Positions 1 through 9,788 are shown, counted from the first letter of the stretch. The stretch is 64,000 bases of DNA from Burkholderiaceae bacterium (GCA_022843955.1 JALHMQ010000011.1:79928-143927), one strand, 5' to 3'. Notes: generated by a model from the sequence alone, not told the origin. Translations and numbers: made by a program.

Positions 1-1
1 C

Positions 2-403
2 TTCCAAAACACCGGCGCCGGCAAGGGTTGCAAGCGGCTGGACGTGCAGCCTCTGGTGACGGTGCCGGCGCCGCGCCTGCCGCCTGTTTCTGCCAACAGC
101 AATCCGGTGCGGCCCGCGATGGATCAGCGCGCCGCCGCGAGCTTTCCGCGGGTCGAGGCCGAGACCCAGCGCGCCCGCGATGGCGATCGTCGGCGCATCC
201 TCGAAGACGAACTGAAGAGCGAGGAAGACAAGCTGGCGCGTCTGCGCACCGACTTCAACAGCGGTCAGCCCGAGCGCAACGGCGACGAGACGCGCAACTT
301 CGCGCGCTACCAGGAGCGTGTGGCGCGCATGCAAGACGACATCCAGCGCAGCGAGAGCAACGTCGCGGCCCTGCGTCGCGAACTGGCGCTGCTGCGCAAC
401 TGA
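2..403 (+). CDS. DUF4124-type protein, C-terminal part (5' end outside window)
   Basis: The frame is already open at base 2 and closes at a TGA at 401-403, leaving the last 133 residues. The first residues (FQNTGAGKGCKRLD) resemble the tail of a DUF4124 module, a small exported domain of unknown role. A proline-rich linker follows, then a charged Glu/Arg-rich helix, probably a coiled coil, over roughly the last 75 residues. An in-frame GTG at 44 lies inside this region and is unlikely to be the true start. The gene ends 61 bases before glnL on the same strand. From memory, such proteins often sit between glnA and glnL in Burkholderiales, which fits. No catalytic function can be assigned. Confidence 0.7.
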   Translation, partial: FQNTGAGKGCKRLDVQPLVTVPAPRLPPVSANSNPVRPAMDQRAAASFPRVEAETQRARDGDRRRILEDELKSEEDKLARLRTDFNSGQPERNGDETRNFARYQERVARMQDDIQRSESNVAALRRELALLRN

Positions 404-464
404 CGCGCCGGGCGCGCACGCGCCCGCATCGGTGGTGGTGCGGCGCTCTGCACAAGAGGGCGCC

Positions 465-1550
465 ATGACCGGCGGCGAATACGGCTTCTCGGCCGACCTC
501 GAGCGCTTCCAGGGACTCGATCTCCTGACAACCGCGGTGCTGGTGCTCAACTGGCGCGGGGCGGTGGTGTTCGCCAACCAGTCGGCCGAACAGTTGTTCG
601 AGACCTCACGCGTCAAGCTCATCGGCCAGCAGGCGCATCGCCTGTTCAGCGGTGAGCATCCGATCGAACAACTGCTGACCGACGCCAGCGCCAACGCGCT
701 CGGCCAGCGCCGTCAGGTGCTCGAACTGCGGCGCGCCATGCGCGAGCCGCTGGCAGTGCAGGCCACGGCCTCGGCGCTGTACTCGCGCGAGACACCGCTG
801 GTGATCGAGCTGTCCGAGATCGAGCAACAATTGAAGGTCAGCCGCGAGGAGCGTCAGCTCGACCTGACCGAGGCCAACCGCCAGCTGCTGCGCAATCTCG
901 CGCACGAAATCAAGAACCCGCTGGGCGGCATCCGCGGCGCGGCGCAACTGCTCGAAAGCGAACTTCACTCTCCTGAGCAGCGCGAGTACACGCGCGTGAT
1001 CATCGACGAGGCGGACCGTCTTCAGGCACTCGTCGATCGCCTGCTCGCACCTCACCGCAAGCCGCGCGTCATCGCCCGCTTCAGCATTCACGAGGTGCTG
1101 GAGCGTGTGCGCGTTGTGATGGCGGCGGAGTTTCCCCGTGGGCTTGAGTTCGTGCGCGACTATGACGCCTCGGTGCCGGACGTCGAGGGAGACAAGGAGC
1201 AGTTGATCCAGGCCTTGCTCAATGTCGTGCGCAATGCCGCCGAAGCGCTCGAAGGACGCATCGCTGCCGGTGACGCTCGGATCACGTTGCGGACACGGGT
1301 GACACGACACGTGACCATCGCGCGCCGCCACTTTCGTCTGGCACTGGACTTGCATGTGATCGACAACGGTCCCGGGATTTCGGACGAGTTGCGCGATCAC
1401 GTCTTCTATCCGCTGGTATCCGGCCGTGAAGGCGGCAGCGGCCTGGGGCTCACGCTGGCACAGACGTTCGTGCATCAGAACGACGGCGTGATCGAGTTCG
1501 AATCGCGGCCAGGGCGCACGGATTTCCGGATCCTGCTGCCCCTGCCATGA
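465..1550 (+). CDS. glnL: Nitrogen regulation sensor histidine kinase NtrB
   Basis: NtrB phosphorylates or dephosphorylates the response regulator NtrC according to nitrogen status signalled by PII. The 361-residue product has an N-terminal PAS-like domain (about residues 10-120), an H-box with HEIKNPLGG around residue 150, an N-box (NVVRNAAEAL) and ATP-binding G-boxes DNGPGI and GSGLGL near the C-terminus. There are no membrane helices, as expected for this cytoplasmic kinase. The ATG at 465 follows an AAGAGGG ribosome site; the frame is open further upstream, but that part overlaps the previous gene. glnG follows after 81 bases on the same strand, the standard ntrBC order. Confidence 0.95.
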   Translation: MTGGEYGFSADLERFQGLDLLTTAVLVLNWRGAVVFANQSAEQLFETSRVKLIGQQAHRLFSGEHPIEQLLTDASANALGQRRQVLELRRAMREPLAVQATASALYSRETPLVIELSEIEQQLKVSREERQLDLTEANRQLLRNLAHEIKNPLGGIRGAAQLLESELHSPEQREYTRVIIDEADRLQALVDRLLAPHRKPRVIARFSIHEVLERVRVVMAAEFPRGLEFVRDYDASVPDVEGDKEQLIQALLNVVRNAAEALEGRIAAGDARITLRTRVTRHVTIARRHFRLALDLHVIDNGPGISDELRDHVFYPLVSGREGGSGLGLTLAQTFVHQNDGVIEFESRPGRTDFRILLPLP

Positions 1551-1631
1551 CGTGGTCGCAACGATGCGGTATCGGTTGGAACGAGAAGGGCAGGTCGACG
1601 TGAATTGCGCAGCTCATTGCTTGGGGTCCCG

Positions 1632-3101
1632 ATGAAGCCGGTCTGGATCGTCGATGACGACCGCTCGATCCGCTGGGTGCTTGAAAAGGCACTCACGCGC
1701 GAGAACATCCCGTGCAAGGCGTTCGGTGGCGCCCAGGAGGTGCTCAACGAGCTGGAGGTCGACAGTCCCCAGGTGCTGGTGTCCGACATCCGCATGCCGG
1801 GTACGGGTGGATTGGATCTGCTGCGGCGGGTCAAGAGCAAGCATCCGGCGCTGCCGGTGATCATCATGACGGCGTTCTCCGACCTGGAGAGCGCGGTGTC
1901 GGCGTTCCAGGGCGGTGCGTTCGAGTACCTGCCGAAGCCGTTCGACGTCGACAAGGCGGTAGAACTGATTCGCCGCGCGGTCGACGAGAGCCTGCGCGAG
2001 TCGGCGGTCGACGATGCGCCGGTCGAACTGCCCGAGATCCTCGGCCAGGCACCGGCGATGCAGGAGGTCTTCCGCGCGATCGGGCGACTGGCGCAGTCCA
2101 ATGTGACGGTGCTGATCACCGGTGAGTCCGGCAGCGGCAAGGAGGTCGTCGCGCGTGCCTTGCACAAGCACAGCGGGCGCAAGGGCGGACCGTTCATTGC
2201 GCTGAACACGGCGGCGATTCCGCGTGATCTATTGGAGAGCGAACTGTTCGGGCATGAACGCGGTGCCTTCACTGGCGCGCAGGCCATGCGGCGTGGTCGC
2301 TTTGAACAGGCTGAAAGCGGCACGCTGTTTCTCGATGAGATCGGCGACATGCCGGCGGAACTGCAGACGCGCCTGTTGCGCGTGCTGTCCGACGGGTTCT
2401 ACTACCGCGTCGGTGGCCATCAGCCCATCAAGGCCGACGTCCGCGTGGTTGCCGCAACCCACCAGAATCTCGAGGAGCGGGTGCGGCAGGGGTTGTTTCG
2501 GGAAGACCTGTACCACAGGCTGAACGTGATCCGCCTGCGCCTGCCGTCGATGCGCGAGCGGCCCGAGGACATTCCGCTGCTGGCACGACATTTTCTAGCG
2601 AAGAGCGCGCGCGAGCTCGGCGTCGAAGCCAAGAAGCTCGCACCCGAGGCACTGAAGTACATCCAGGGTCTGCCGTTCCCCGGCAACGTGCGCCAGTTGG
2701 AGAACCTGTGCCATTGGCTGACCGTGCTGGCGCCGGCGCAGGTGGTGAAGATCGACGACTTGCCGCTGGAGATCCGCAACGAGATGGCGGGCATGAACTC
2801 GCTCGCGCCGCTACCGCTTTCCACTGCCTCGACGCCGACAGCGGCAGCGGCAGTCGCTGCACCGGCAGCGGTGGCGCCGCTGCCAGGTGACTGGCTGACG
2901 CTGCTGGTCGACGAGGTCGGTCGGCGTCTCGGCGCCGGCGAGCGTGAGGTGATGGACCAGCTGGTGCGCCAGTTCGAGGCTGCCGTGATCCGCACGGCGC
3001 TGCGCCACACGCATGGTCGCCGGATCGAAGCCGCGACCAAGTTGGGCGTTGGCCGCAACACGATCACGCGCAAGATCCAGGAACTCGGCCTGGAAGACTG
3101 A
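1632..3101 (+). CDS. glnG: Nitrogen regulation response regulator NtrC (sigma-54 activator)
   Basis: NtrC activates sigma-54 promoters of nitrogen-assimilation genes when phosphorylated by NtrB. The 489-residue protein has all three family domains: a receiver with the phosphoacceptor Asp in SDIRMPG (about residue 52), a AAA+ domain with Walker A GESGSGKE, the sigma-54-contacting GAFTGA motif near residue 214 and a Walker B-like LDEIGDMP, and a C-terminal Fis-type helix-turn-helix (LGVGRNTITRKIQELGLED). An alanine/proline-rich linker separates the AAA+ and DNA-binding domains. The ATG at 1632 was chosen because it starts directly at the receiver (MKPVWIVDDD); an upstream in-frame start at 1605 would add nine residues with no domain. 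Confidence 0.96.
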   Translation: MKPVWIVDDDRSIRWVLEKALTRENIPCKAFGGAQEVLNELEVDSPQVLVSDIRMPGTGGLDLLRRVKSKHPALPVIIMTAFSDLESAVSAFQGGAFEYLPKPFDVDKAVELIRRAVDESLRESAVDDAPVELPEILGQAPAMQEVFRAIGRLAQSNVTVLITGESGSGKEVVARALHKHSGRKGGPFIALNTAAIPRDLLESELFGHERGAFTGAQAMRRGRFEQAESGTLFLDEIGDMPAELQTRLLRVLSDGFYYRVGGHQPIKADVRVVAATHQNLEERVRQGLFREDLYHRLNVIRLRLPSMRERPEDIPLLARHFLAKSARELGVEAKKLAPEALKYIQGLPFPGNVRQLENLCHWLTVLAPAQVVKIDDLPLEIRNEMAGMNSLAPLPLSTASTPTAAAAVAAPAAVAPLPGDWLTLLVDEVGRRLGAGEREVMDQLVRQFEAAVIRTALRHTHGRRIEAATKLGVGRNTITRKIQELGLED

Positions 3102-3269
3102 GCGCCGCGCAGTCGAACGCTCCCGCCTGAGACCCCGGCTGGTGCGGTTTGTCGGTCCGGTTCGCGCTTCGTCGCAAAGCGCGGGCGGGTGACCCGACCC
3201 GTCCCGATAATCCGCCCCCATCAAGAACGATCCGTCCGGCTGCCGTGGCCGCTGGGCTTCGGGGGACCG

Positions 3270-4442
3270 ATGAAGACTCGAACCAAGCTCGGCGTGGCGC
3301 TCGCCGTGGTTGCGCTGGTTGCCGCAGGTAGCGCCCTGGGTTTGCGCGCCAGCAAGTCGCAACCGGAGGAGGTCGCAAAGAAGGCGGCGCCACCCCTCGA
3401 ATTCGTTGCCGCCGACCTGGTTGCTTTGCGCGCTGCGCCGCTGGTGACGGAGTTGGTGATGCCGGGCTCGGTGCAGGCGCTTTCGCAGGCCACCGTGCGC
3501 GCCAAGCTTTCCGCTGAGGTTCGCGTGGTGCGCGTGCGGGAAGGAGAGAAGGTCCACGCCGGGCAGGTGCTGGCCGAGTTCGACACCGCCGCACTTAGGG
3601 TGCAACTGGCCGAACGCGTCGCCACCCTCGAGTCGGCGCGTGCTCAGCTGGCCCAGACGGAGCGCACCCGGCAGGCCAACGCGCAATTGGTCAAGCAGAA
3701 CTTCATCTCGCAAAACGCGTTCGACACGGCTGATGCGGCTTTCCGCGCGCAAGCAGCTGCGGTCGAGGCAGCGCAGGCGCAGCTGGCGCAGGTCCAGCTG
3801 CTGCTGTCCGACGCCGTGGTCCGGGCGCCCATCGCCGGGCACATTGCCAAGCGGCATGTGCAGCCCGGGGAGAAGGTGGGGTTCGATGCACCGCTGATCG
3901 GCATCGTCGACCTGAGTCGGCTGGAAGTCCAGGCGCAAGCGCCGGTATCCGACGTGGCCAGCATTGCACCGGGCGCGCCGGCGGTGGTGGCGATCGAAGG
4001 ATTGCCGGACCGGCCGTTCGAGGGCCGGGTGGAGCGCGTCAATCCGAGCACCGAGCCGGGCACGCGATCAATCAACTTCCATGTGTCGCTACCGAACGCG
4101 GCATCGGTACTGCGAGCTGGCATGTTCGCGAAAGTGCGGCTGGGCGTGGGAGGTCAGCCGGTGCCGGCGCTGCCGGTTTCTGCGGTGCGCAGCGAGGCAG
4201 GCGAGCACTTCGTGTGGGTTCTGGCCGACGGCGCGCTGCGCCGGCAACCGGTGACCCTCGGCCGCCGCGACGAGCGCGCTCAACTGATCGAGATCCGCAG
4301 CGGCCTGACCCGCGCGGACCGGGTGATTGCGACCAAGTTCGACAACCTGCGCGATGGCCTGGCGGCGCGAGTGATCAGTGGTGCGGCTGGTGAAGCACGC
4401 GTGGCTGATCGCGACGCGCCTCGTCCTGCGGCTGCGAACTAA
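3270..4442 (+). CDS. RND efflux periplasmic adaptor subunit (membrane fusion protein)
   Basis: This is the periplasmic adaptor linking an inner-membrane RND pump to an outer-membrane channel. The 390-residue product starts with a hydrophobic anchor (about residues 7-27) without a lipobox cysteine. It then shows the split lipoyl (barrel-sandwich) halves around VRAKLSAEVRVVRVREG and VRAPIAGHIAKRHVQPGEKV, separated by an alpha-helical hairpin rich in Ala and Gln, then beta-barrel and membrane-proximal domains. The ATG at 3270 follows GGGGGA and is preferred over an in-frame start at 3189. The RND pump gene begins 10 bases after its stop, so the two form an operon. No TolC-type gene follows, so the channel must be encoded elsewhere. 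The substrate is unknown. Confidence 0.92.
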   Translation: MKTRTKLGVALAVVALVAAGSALGLRASKSQPEEVAKKAAPPLEFVAADLVALRAAPLVTELVMPGSVQALSQATVRAKLSAEVRVVRVREGEKVHAGQVLAEFDTAALRVQLAERVATLESARAQLAQTERTRQANAQLVKQNFISQNAFDTADAAFRAQAAAVEAAQAQLAQVQLLLSDAVVRAPIAGHIAKRHVQPGEKVGFDAPLIGIVDLSRLEVQAQAPVSDVASIAPGAPAVVAIEGLPDRPFEGRVERVNPSTEPGTRSINFHVSLPNAASVLRAGMFAKVRLGVGGQPVPALPVSAVRSEAGEHFVWVLADGALRRQPVTLGRRDERAQLIEIRSGLTRADRVIATKFDNLRDGLAARVISGAAGEARVADRDAPRPAAAN

Positions 4443-4452
4443 GGGGCGTCGC

Positions 4453-7400
4453 ATGTGGATGACGCGCGTATCCATCAATCACCCGGTGTTCGCCACGATG
4501 GTGATGGTGGCGCTGCTGGTCTTGGGCCTGTTCTCGTACAACCGGCTCGGCGTGGAGGCAATGCCCGATATCGAGTTGCCGATGGTGCAGATCTATGTCG
4601 GTTACCCAGGCGCCTCTCCCGAGCAGGTGGAGAACGACATCACCAAGCCGATCGAGAATGCCGTCAACACCGTGGCGGGCGTCAAACGTATCCTGAGCCG
4701 CTCCGACGAAGGGCGTTCGTTCACCTGGGTGGAGTTTCGGCTCGACGTCGACACCACCCAGGTCTTGCAAGAGACGCGCGACAAGCTGGCGCAGATCCGC
4801 GCCGGCTTTCCACGCGATGCAAAGGACCCGGTGGTCCAGCGTGCCGGGGGCGGTGAGAACGAGCAGCCGGTGGCGACGTTCGCCTTGATGGGCGAGGGGC
4901 TGTCGCAGCGTTCGCTCACGCTGGTTGCCGAGCAGGTGGTGCAGAAGGCATTCGAACGCGTCAACGGCGTCGGGCGCGTGGATCTGGGTGGCACCGTGAC
5001 GCGCCAGATTCTCGTGCAGATCGATCCCGCCAAGCTGGTGGCCTTCGGCGTCAGCGTCGATCAGGTGGTGCAGGCGTTACGCAACGCGAATGTGAGCGTG
5101 CCGGTCGGCACGATCACCTCGACGACGGCCGATGCGATCGTGCGGGTGGATGGCCGCATGGGTTCGGCGGCGGACTTCGGCCGCATCATCGTGGCGCGCA
5201 AGGGGGGCGTGCCGATCCAACTGCTTCAGGTGGCCGAGATCCGCGACACCGAGAAGGAGCGCAACACGATCTCGCGCGTCGACGGTCAGCCGTCGATCGG
5301 TGTCTGGATCTACAAGACGCAGGATGCGAATCTGATCGAGGTCGGCGCCGCGTTGAAGCAGGCTGCGGCCGACCTCAAGTCGCTGCTGCCACCGGGCGCC
5401 GAGTTGAAGTTCATGTGGGCGATGGCCGACTTCGTCGAGCGCTCGGTCAACAACGTCAAGCGCACCATCGTGGAGGGCGCGCTGCTGACGGTGCTCATCG
5501 TGTTCCTCTTTCTCGGAAGCTGGCGCAGCACCGTCATCACCGGCCTCACGCTGCCGATCTCCGTGATCGCCACGTTCATCGCGCTCCATGCGTTCGGCTT
5601 CACGCTCAATTACATGACGCTGATGGCGCTCAGCCTGTGCATCGGGTTGCTGATTGACGACGCCATCGTCGTGCGCGAAAACATCGTGCGCCATGTGCAC
5701 ATGGGCAAGGACCATTACACCGCAGCGCGCGAGGGCACCGACGAGATTGGCCTGGCGGTGCTGGCGACCACGCTGTCAGTGGTGGCGGTGTTCGTGCCGA
5801 TCGCATTCATGGGCGGGATCGTCGGCAAGTACTTCTATTCGTTCGGTGTCACCGTGGTGGTCGCGGTGCTGGTGTCGCTGTTCGTCAGTTTCACACTCGA
5901 TCCGATGCTGTCGGCCGTATGGCGCGATCCCCCTGAGGGTGCGCGCCGCCTGCCGGTGATCGGCGCGGTGCTGCGTGTCTTCGAGGGCTGGGTCGAACGC
6001 TGGCACGTGTGGTATGGCGCGCTGCTGGGCTGGGTGCTGTCGGATCGCCGATGGGCGCTCGGCGTGAACCTGCCCGGCTTGCGATGGCGCGTGGGGCTTC
6101 CGGCATTCGGCATCTGGCGTGCGCTGCGTCATCGAGACTGGCGCCTGCTTGCCCCGCGTCTGGCCACCATGACGCCGCGCGGCGTGGCGTTGTGGCTGGC
6201 AACGGCGAGCTTCTTCATCGGCATCGGCCTGCCGATGACCGGCATCATCGGCACCGAGATGCAGCCGCAAGTGGACGAGAGCTTCACCCGCGTCCAGCTG
6301 ACGATGCCGGTCGGTTCGAGCCTCGACTACTCGAACCGACGCGTCAAGCGCGTCGAGGAGGCGCTGCGCGAGTTTCCCGAGGTCCGCACGCTCGATACGC
6401 TGATCGGCAATGACGGTCGCAACACGGCCCGCATCAACGTACGCCTGGTCCCGCCCGACCAGCGCTCGCGCAGCCAGAAGCAGGTGGAACAAGCGATCCG
6501 CGCGCGCATGGCGCGCATCCCCGGGGTGGAGATGAAAGTGGGCGGCAATACACCGATCTACGTGGCGCTGCTGGGGAACAACGACGCCGAGATGAATCGC
6601 GTCATTGCCGATCTGAAAGTCAAGGTTGCGCAGATCCGCGGCATCACCGACATCGAGACGTCGGTCAAGGAAGGCACGCCGGCGCTGTCGGTTCAGCTTA
6701 AACCGGAGCTGGCTGCGGAGTTCGGCATCACCCACGCGCAACTGGGATCGACGTTGCGCGCCTTCGTTGGGGGTGAACTGTCGGGCTACTGGCTGGCGCC
6801 GGATGGCCAGAACTACGAAGTCATCACGCAGGTGCCACGCGCCAGTCGGTCGGTGGTCGATGACATCTCGGGGCTCAACATCGCCACCGGCAGGGCACTA
6901 GCCGATGGCGGCGCCGAGGTTGTGCCGCTGCGCGCGATCGCCACCGTCGAATCAACGTTCAATCCGCAGAACATCCGCCGGCAGGACCTGACGCGCCGGG
7001 TGGCGCTGTTTGCGAACGTCCAGGGTCGACCGTCCGGCGACGCCGGCAAGGAGGTGCAGGCGCTGGTGAAGGACTACCCGCTGCCCGCGGGGCTGCGATT
7101 CGATGTCGGTGGCCAGATCAAGGACCAGGAAGAAGTGTTCGGCGCGATCTTCGGCGCCCTAGCGCTGGCAGTGATCTTCATCTACATCGTGCTGGCCTCG
7201 CAGTTCGGCAGTTTCATCCAGCCACTTGCCATCATGGTGTCGCTGCCGCTGTCGGTCGTCGGCGTGATGCTGGCGCTGCTCGTCACCAATACGACGCAGA
7301 ACATCTTCTCGATGATCGGCATCGTGTTCTTGATGGGCTTGGTCACGAAGAATGCGATCCTGCTGGTCGACTTCGCCAACCAGGGGCAGCGCAATGGGCT

Positions 7401-7701
7401 GTCACGCGCAGAGGCGCTGCTGGCTGCCGGACAGACGCGCTTGCGGCCGATCCTGATGACCACTGCGGCGATGATCTTTGGCATGTTGCCGCTCGCACTG
7501 GGCCTGGGAGAGGGCGCCGAGCAGCAGGCGCCAATGGGGCGGGCGATCATTGGCGGCGTGATCACGTCGACGTTGTTGACGCTGGTCGTGGTGCCGGTCA
7601 TCTATTCCTACCTCGACGCGCTCGACCGTCGGTGGTTCCGGCGTCCCCCCGCCTCTGGCGGCGTGGTTCTGGCCGCGCAGCCGGCCGATCGGCAGCACTA
7701 G
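4453..7701 (+). CDS. RND family efflux transporter permease (AcrB/HAE1-like)
   Basis: This is a proton-driven inner-membrane exporter of 1082 residues with the twelve-helix, two-large-loop RND plan. TM4 carries the proton-relay pair in [15 protein letters not shown] (about residues 402-403) and the second half carries the partner lysine in [13 protein letters not shown]. The N-terminus ([13 protein letters not shown]) is typical of HAE1 and related pumps. Between TM6 and TM7 there is an arginine- and tryptophan-rich stretch (bases about 6040-6200) that seems roughly 40 residues longer than in ordinary family members. It lies 10 bases behind the adaptor gene. Drug, solvent or siderophore export are all possible; the sequence alone does not decide. 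Confidence 0.93.
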   Translation: MWMTRVSINHPVFATMVMVALLVLGLFSYNRLGVEAMPDIELPMVQIYVGYPGASPEQVENDITKPIENAVNTVAGVKRILSRSDEGRSFTWVEFRLDVDTTQVLQETRDKLAQIRAGFPRDAKDPVVQRAGGGENEQPVATFALMGEGLSQRSLTLVAEQVVQKAFERVNGVGRVDLGGTVTRQILVQIDPAKLVAFGVSVDQVVQALRNANVSVPVGTITSTTADAIVRVDGRMGSAADFGRIIVARKGGVPIQLLQVAEIRDTEKERNTISRVDGQPSIGVWIYKTQDANLIEVGAALKQAAADLKSLLPPGAELKFMWAMADFVERSVNNVKRTIVEGALLTVLIVFLFLGSWRSTVITGLTLPISVIATFIALHAFGFTLNYMTLMALSLCIGLLIDDAIVVRENIVRHVHMGKDHYTAAREGTDEIGLAVLATTLSVVAVFVPIAFMGGIVGKYFYSFGVTVVVAVLVSLFVSFTLDPMLSAVWRDPPEGARRLPVIGAVLRVFEGWVERWHVWYGALLGWVLSDRRWALGVNLPGLRWRVGLPAFGIWRALRHRDWRLLAPRLATMTPRGVALWLATASFFIGIGLPMTGIIGTEMQPQVDESFTRVQLTMPVGSSLDYSNRRVKRVEEALREFPEVRTLDTLIGNDGRNTARINVRLVPPDQRSRSQKQVEQAIRARMARIPGVEMKVGGNTPIYVALLGNNDAEMNRVIADLKVKVAQIRGITDIETSVKEGTPALSVQLKPELAAEFGITHAQLGSTLRAFVGGELSGYWLAPDGQNYEVITQVPRASRSVVDDISGLNIATGRALADGGAEVVPLRAIATVESTFNPQNIRRQDLTRRVALFANVQGRPSGDAGKEVQALVKDYPLPAGLRFDVGGQIKDQEEVFGAIFGALALAVIFIYIVLASQFGSFIQPLAIMVSLPLSVVGVMLALLVTNTTQNIFSMIGIVFLMGLVTKNAILLVDFANQGQRNGLSRAEALLAAGQTRLRPILMTTAAMIFGMLPLALGLGEGAEQQAPMGRAIIGGVITSTLLTLVVVPVIYSYLDALDRRWFRRPPASGGVVLAAQPADRQH

Positions 7702-7775
7702 GCTTGCCCGTCTTTCCCCCGACGCATTGTTGGGATCAGGGCTGCAGTCGGTATCGGCGGGGCACAATCGGCGAC

Positions 7776-8366
7776 GTGAATCGTCCGAATGATCCTGCCC
7801 GACGGATTGCCGCCCTTGATCCCGATGCCCGGTCCGTCAAGGCGGTCTGGATCGCCTGGGGCATCGCGGTGCTGGTGTTTGTGGCTCTCCTGGCCGTCAC
7901 GCCGAGAGAGCGCCTGCCACTGATGCTCATCGGCGCCTCGCTGCTGCTGCTGTGGCCACTGTGGCGCGGCGGCCGACTGCTCTGGGACCAGATGTTGGAC
8001 GCGTCGATGCAGCCATGGCAGGGCAGCTACTACGAGTACAACGGCCGCCAGGTCCGCGTCCTGGTGGATGATCTCGACGGGCTGTGGTTTTGCGCGGCCG
8101 ATGTCTTCGATGCCCTCGGGCTTGATGGCAAGGCGCGGGACGTGGGCCGTGCTCGCCTGGCTGCCGGACGCGAGGGCCTGCGCGCGGCACCCGGCGAACG
8201 GATGCTCTGCTTCACTGAGCGCGGCCTGAGTGCGTTTCTGGAACGCCGCTCCGACGCGCGTTCGGCGTCGTTCCAGCGCTGGCTGCAGACGCAGGTGCTC
8301 CGGCCGCATCATCGCCGCCTCGAGATCGCGTCAGCGTCTGCGCCAGCGCAAAATCCGCCCACCTGA
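7776..8366 (+). CDS. Membrane-anchored BRO-N-domain-like protein
   Basis: The 196-residue product has two predicted membrane helices (about residues 22-42 and 48-66), then a soluble domain. That domain resembles the N-terminal domain of BRO/Bro-N DNA-binding proteins: RQVRVLVDDLDGLWFCAADV, then DALGL, then MLCFTERGLSAFLERRSDAR and FQRWLQTQVLRP. This beta-strand, WF-A-DV-ALG, E-GL---L and F--W---VLP spacing is the recognisable BRO-N pattern. BRO-N domains are usual in phages and DNA viruses, and membrane anchoring is not their common form. The GTG at 7776 is chosen because it follows a CACAAT -10-like box closely and starts just before the first helix. The function is unknown. The neighbour downstream, 30 bases away, is PPK2. 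Confidence 0.6.
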   Translation: MNRPNDPARRIAALDPDARSVKAVWIAWGIAVLVFVALLAVTPRERLPLMLIGASLLLLWPLWRGGRLLWDQMLDASMQPWQGSYYEYNGRQVRVLVDDLDGLWFCAADVFDALGLDGKARDVGRARLAAGREGLRAAPGERMLCFTERGLSAFLERRSDARSASFQRWLQTQVLRPHHRRLEIASASAPAQNPPT

Positions 8367-8396
8367 GGCCGGCAGACTTGCATGGGGAGGCAAGCG

Positions 8397-9551
8397 ATGA
8401 ACAAGGTAGCAACCAAGCCTAGAGCGAGTTCGAAGACCCGCAGCGGCGAACAGGCGAAAGCCGACGCCGCAGTGGCCCGCAGTCGGCCAGCGGCCAAGGG
8501 GAGCCGGTCCGCCGCGCGTGCGGTGGAGCGCGGCGACACCGCACCGGTGCTCCGGTCGGCGGCGGTCGACGCCTTTGTCGTGCAGGAGGCCACGAACGCA
8601 GCCAACTTGCATGAGGCTGCTGCGCTCACGGACATTCTCACTGGCGAGGCGCCGGCCGATCGGCGTGCGCTCATCAAGGCCCTCCTGGCCGAACCGGCCC
8701 CTCAACGATCGGGGATCGATCCTGACGAGGAACTTGCCGACGACTGGCGCCAGGGCGGCTATCCGTACAAGAACCTGATGGCTCGTAAGAACTACGAGCG
8801 GCTCAAATACGGCTTGCAGGTCGAATTGCTGAAGCTGCAGGCCTGGGTCAAGGCGACCGGACAAAAGGTCGTGATCGTCTTTGAAGGACGTGATGCCGCC
8901 GGCAAGGGCGGTGCGATCAAGCGCTTCATGGAGCACTTGAATCCCCGCGGTGCACGCGTCGTTGCGCTGGAAAAGCCGAGTGAGGTTGAGCGCGGTCAGT
9001 GGTATCTGCAGCGCTACGTGCAACACCTGCCTACCGCCGGCGAGATCGTGATGTTCGACCGCTCCTGGTACAACCGTGCCGGGGTCGAGCGCGTGATGGG
9101 TTTCTGTACCAACGACGAGTACGTCGAATTCATGCGGCAATGCCCAGAGTTCGAGCGCAACCTTGTGCGCAGCGGCGTGCACCTGATCAAGTTCTGGTTC
9201 TCGGTCAGCCGCAAGGAACAGCGCCGCCGGTTCAAGGAACGCAAGGTGCACCCACTCAAGCAGTGGAAGCTGTCACCGATCGACATGGCATCGCTCGACA
9301 AGTGGGACGAGTACACCAAGGCCAAGGAAGCGACTTTCTTCTATACGGACACAGCCGATTCTCCGTGGACCGTCATCAAGAGCGACTGCAAGAAGCGCGC
9401 ACGCCTGAATGCGATGCGCTATGTTCTCCATAAGCTGCCGTACACAAACAAGGACATCGATCGCATCAGCGCGATCGACCCACTGCTCGTTGGTCGCGCC
9501 AACCTCGTCTACGAACGTGGCGAGAGGCAGGACGGCACGCTCGGCCTCTAG
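8397..9551 (+). CDS. ppk2: Polyphosphate kinase 2 (PPK2 family)
   Basis: PPK2 uses inorganic polyphosphate to phosphorylate nucleoside diphosphates, or runs in reverse. The protein of 384 residues has the P-loop kinase core: Walker A FEGRDAAGKGGAIKRF (about residues 161-176), Walker B/lid region MFDRSWYNRAGVERVMGFC, and the family sequences KFWFSVSRKEQRRRF and SPIDMASLDKWDEYTKAKE. An extra N-terminal stretch of about 130 residues, rich in Lys, Arg, Ser and Ala at its start, precedes the core and looks disordered at first and helical later. The ATG at 8397 follows a GGGGAGG ribosome site. Which nucleotide it prefers cannot be told from motifs alone. Confidence 0.93.
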   Translation: MNKVATKPRASSKTRSGEQAKADAAVARSRPAAKGSRSAARAVERGDTAPVLRSAAVDAFVVQEATNAANLHEAAALTDILTGEAPADRRALIKALLAEPAPQRSGIDPDEELADDWRQGGYPYKNLMARKNYERLKYGLQVELLKLQAWVKATGQKVVIVFEGRDAAGKGGAIKRFMEHLNPRGARVVALEKPSEVERGQWYLQRYVQHLPTAGEIVMFDRSWYNRAGVERVMGFCTNDEYVEFMRQCPEFERNLVRSGVHLIKFWFSVSRKEQRRRFKERKVHPLKQWKLSPIDMASLDKWDEYTKAKEATFFYTDTADSPWTVIKSDCKKRARLNAMRYVLHKLPYTNKDIDRISAIDPLLVGRANLVYERGERQDGTLGL

Positions 9552-9571
9552 CACCGAAGCGTTCACAAGCA

Positions 9572-9607
9572 CAAAGGGCTGCGAACCGAGCGGTGCGCAA
9601 CCCTTTG
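9572..9607 (+). terminator. Hairpin after ppk2, possible weak terminator
   Basis: An inverted repeat with arms CAAAGGG and CCCTTTG plus an inner TGCG/CGCA pair stands 20 bases after the ppk2 stop. No thymine run follows, so it may be a weak or Rho-assisted end signal. Confidence 0.4.
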
Positions 9608-9613
9608 ATTGTC

Positions 9614-9658
9614 TGGCTCCCCGACCTGGACTCGAACCAGGGACCTGCGGATTAACAG
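9614..9658 (-). repeat. Partial tRNA-Asn (3' half), candidate attachment site
   Basis: These 45 bases match the 3' half of the tRNA-Asn gene at 17249-17293, from the anticodon loop (ATTAACAG on the plus strand) to the encoded CCA, with two mismatches. The 5' half is missing: beyond 9658 the sequence departs at once from the tRNA. It cannot fold as a tRNA and is best read as the duplicated core of an integration event. Confidence 0.75.
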
Positions 9659-9713
9659 CCCCACCACCGAACGGGCTGGAAACCCGCGCCATTGCTCGAT
9701 TTCCGGGGTTTTG

Positions 9714-9788
9714 CTGTCTGATATTTCCGCCAAGTTCCTTGCAACTTCGCCCGGGTTCCGGCGGGTTCGGTAGGCAAATATCAGACAG
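9714..9788. repeat. Inverted 13-bp repeat carrying TGTCTGATAT
   Basis: CTGTCTGATATTT (9714-9726) and its exact complement AAATATCAGACAG (9776-9788) face each other across 49 bases. The inner 10-bp word recurs as a pair at 17158-17179, at the other end of the tRNA-bounded region. It may be a recombinase arm-type site or another protein-binding site. Confidence 0.6.

Noticed and set aside
606..1475. Long minus-strand open frame antisense to glnL
   Set aside because: It mirrors the codon bias of glnL; composition is unlike a protein and there is no ribosome site.
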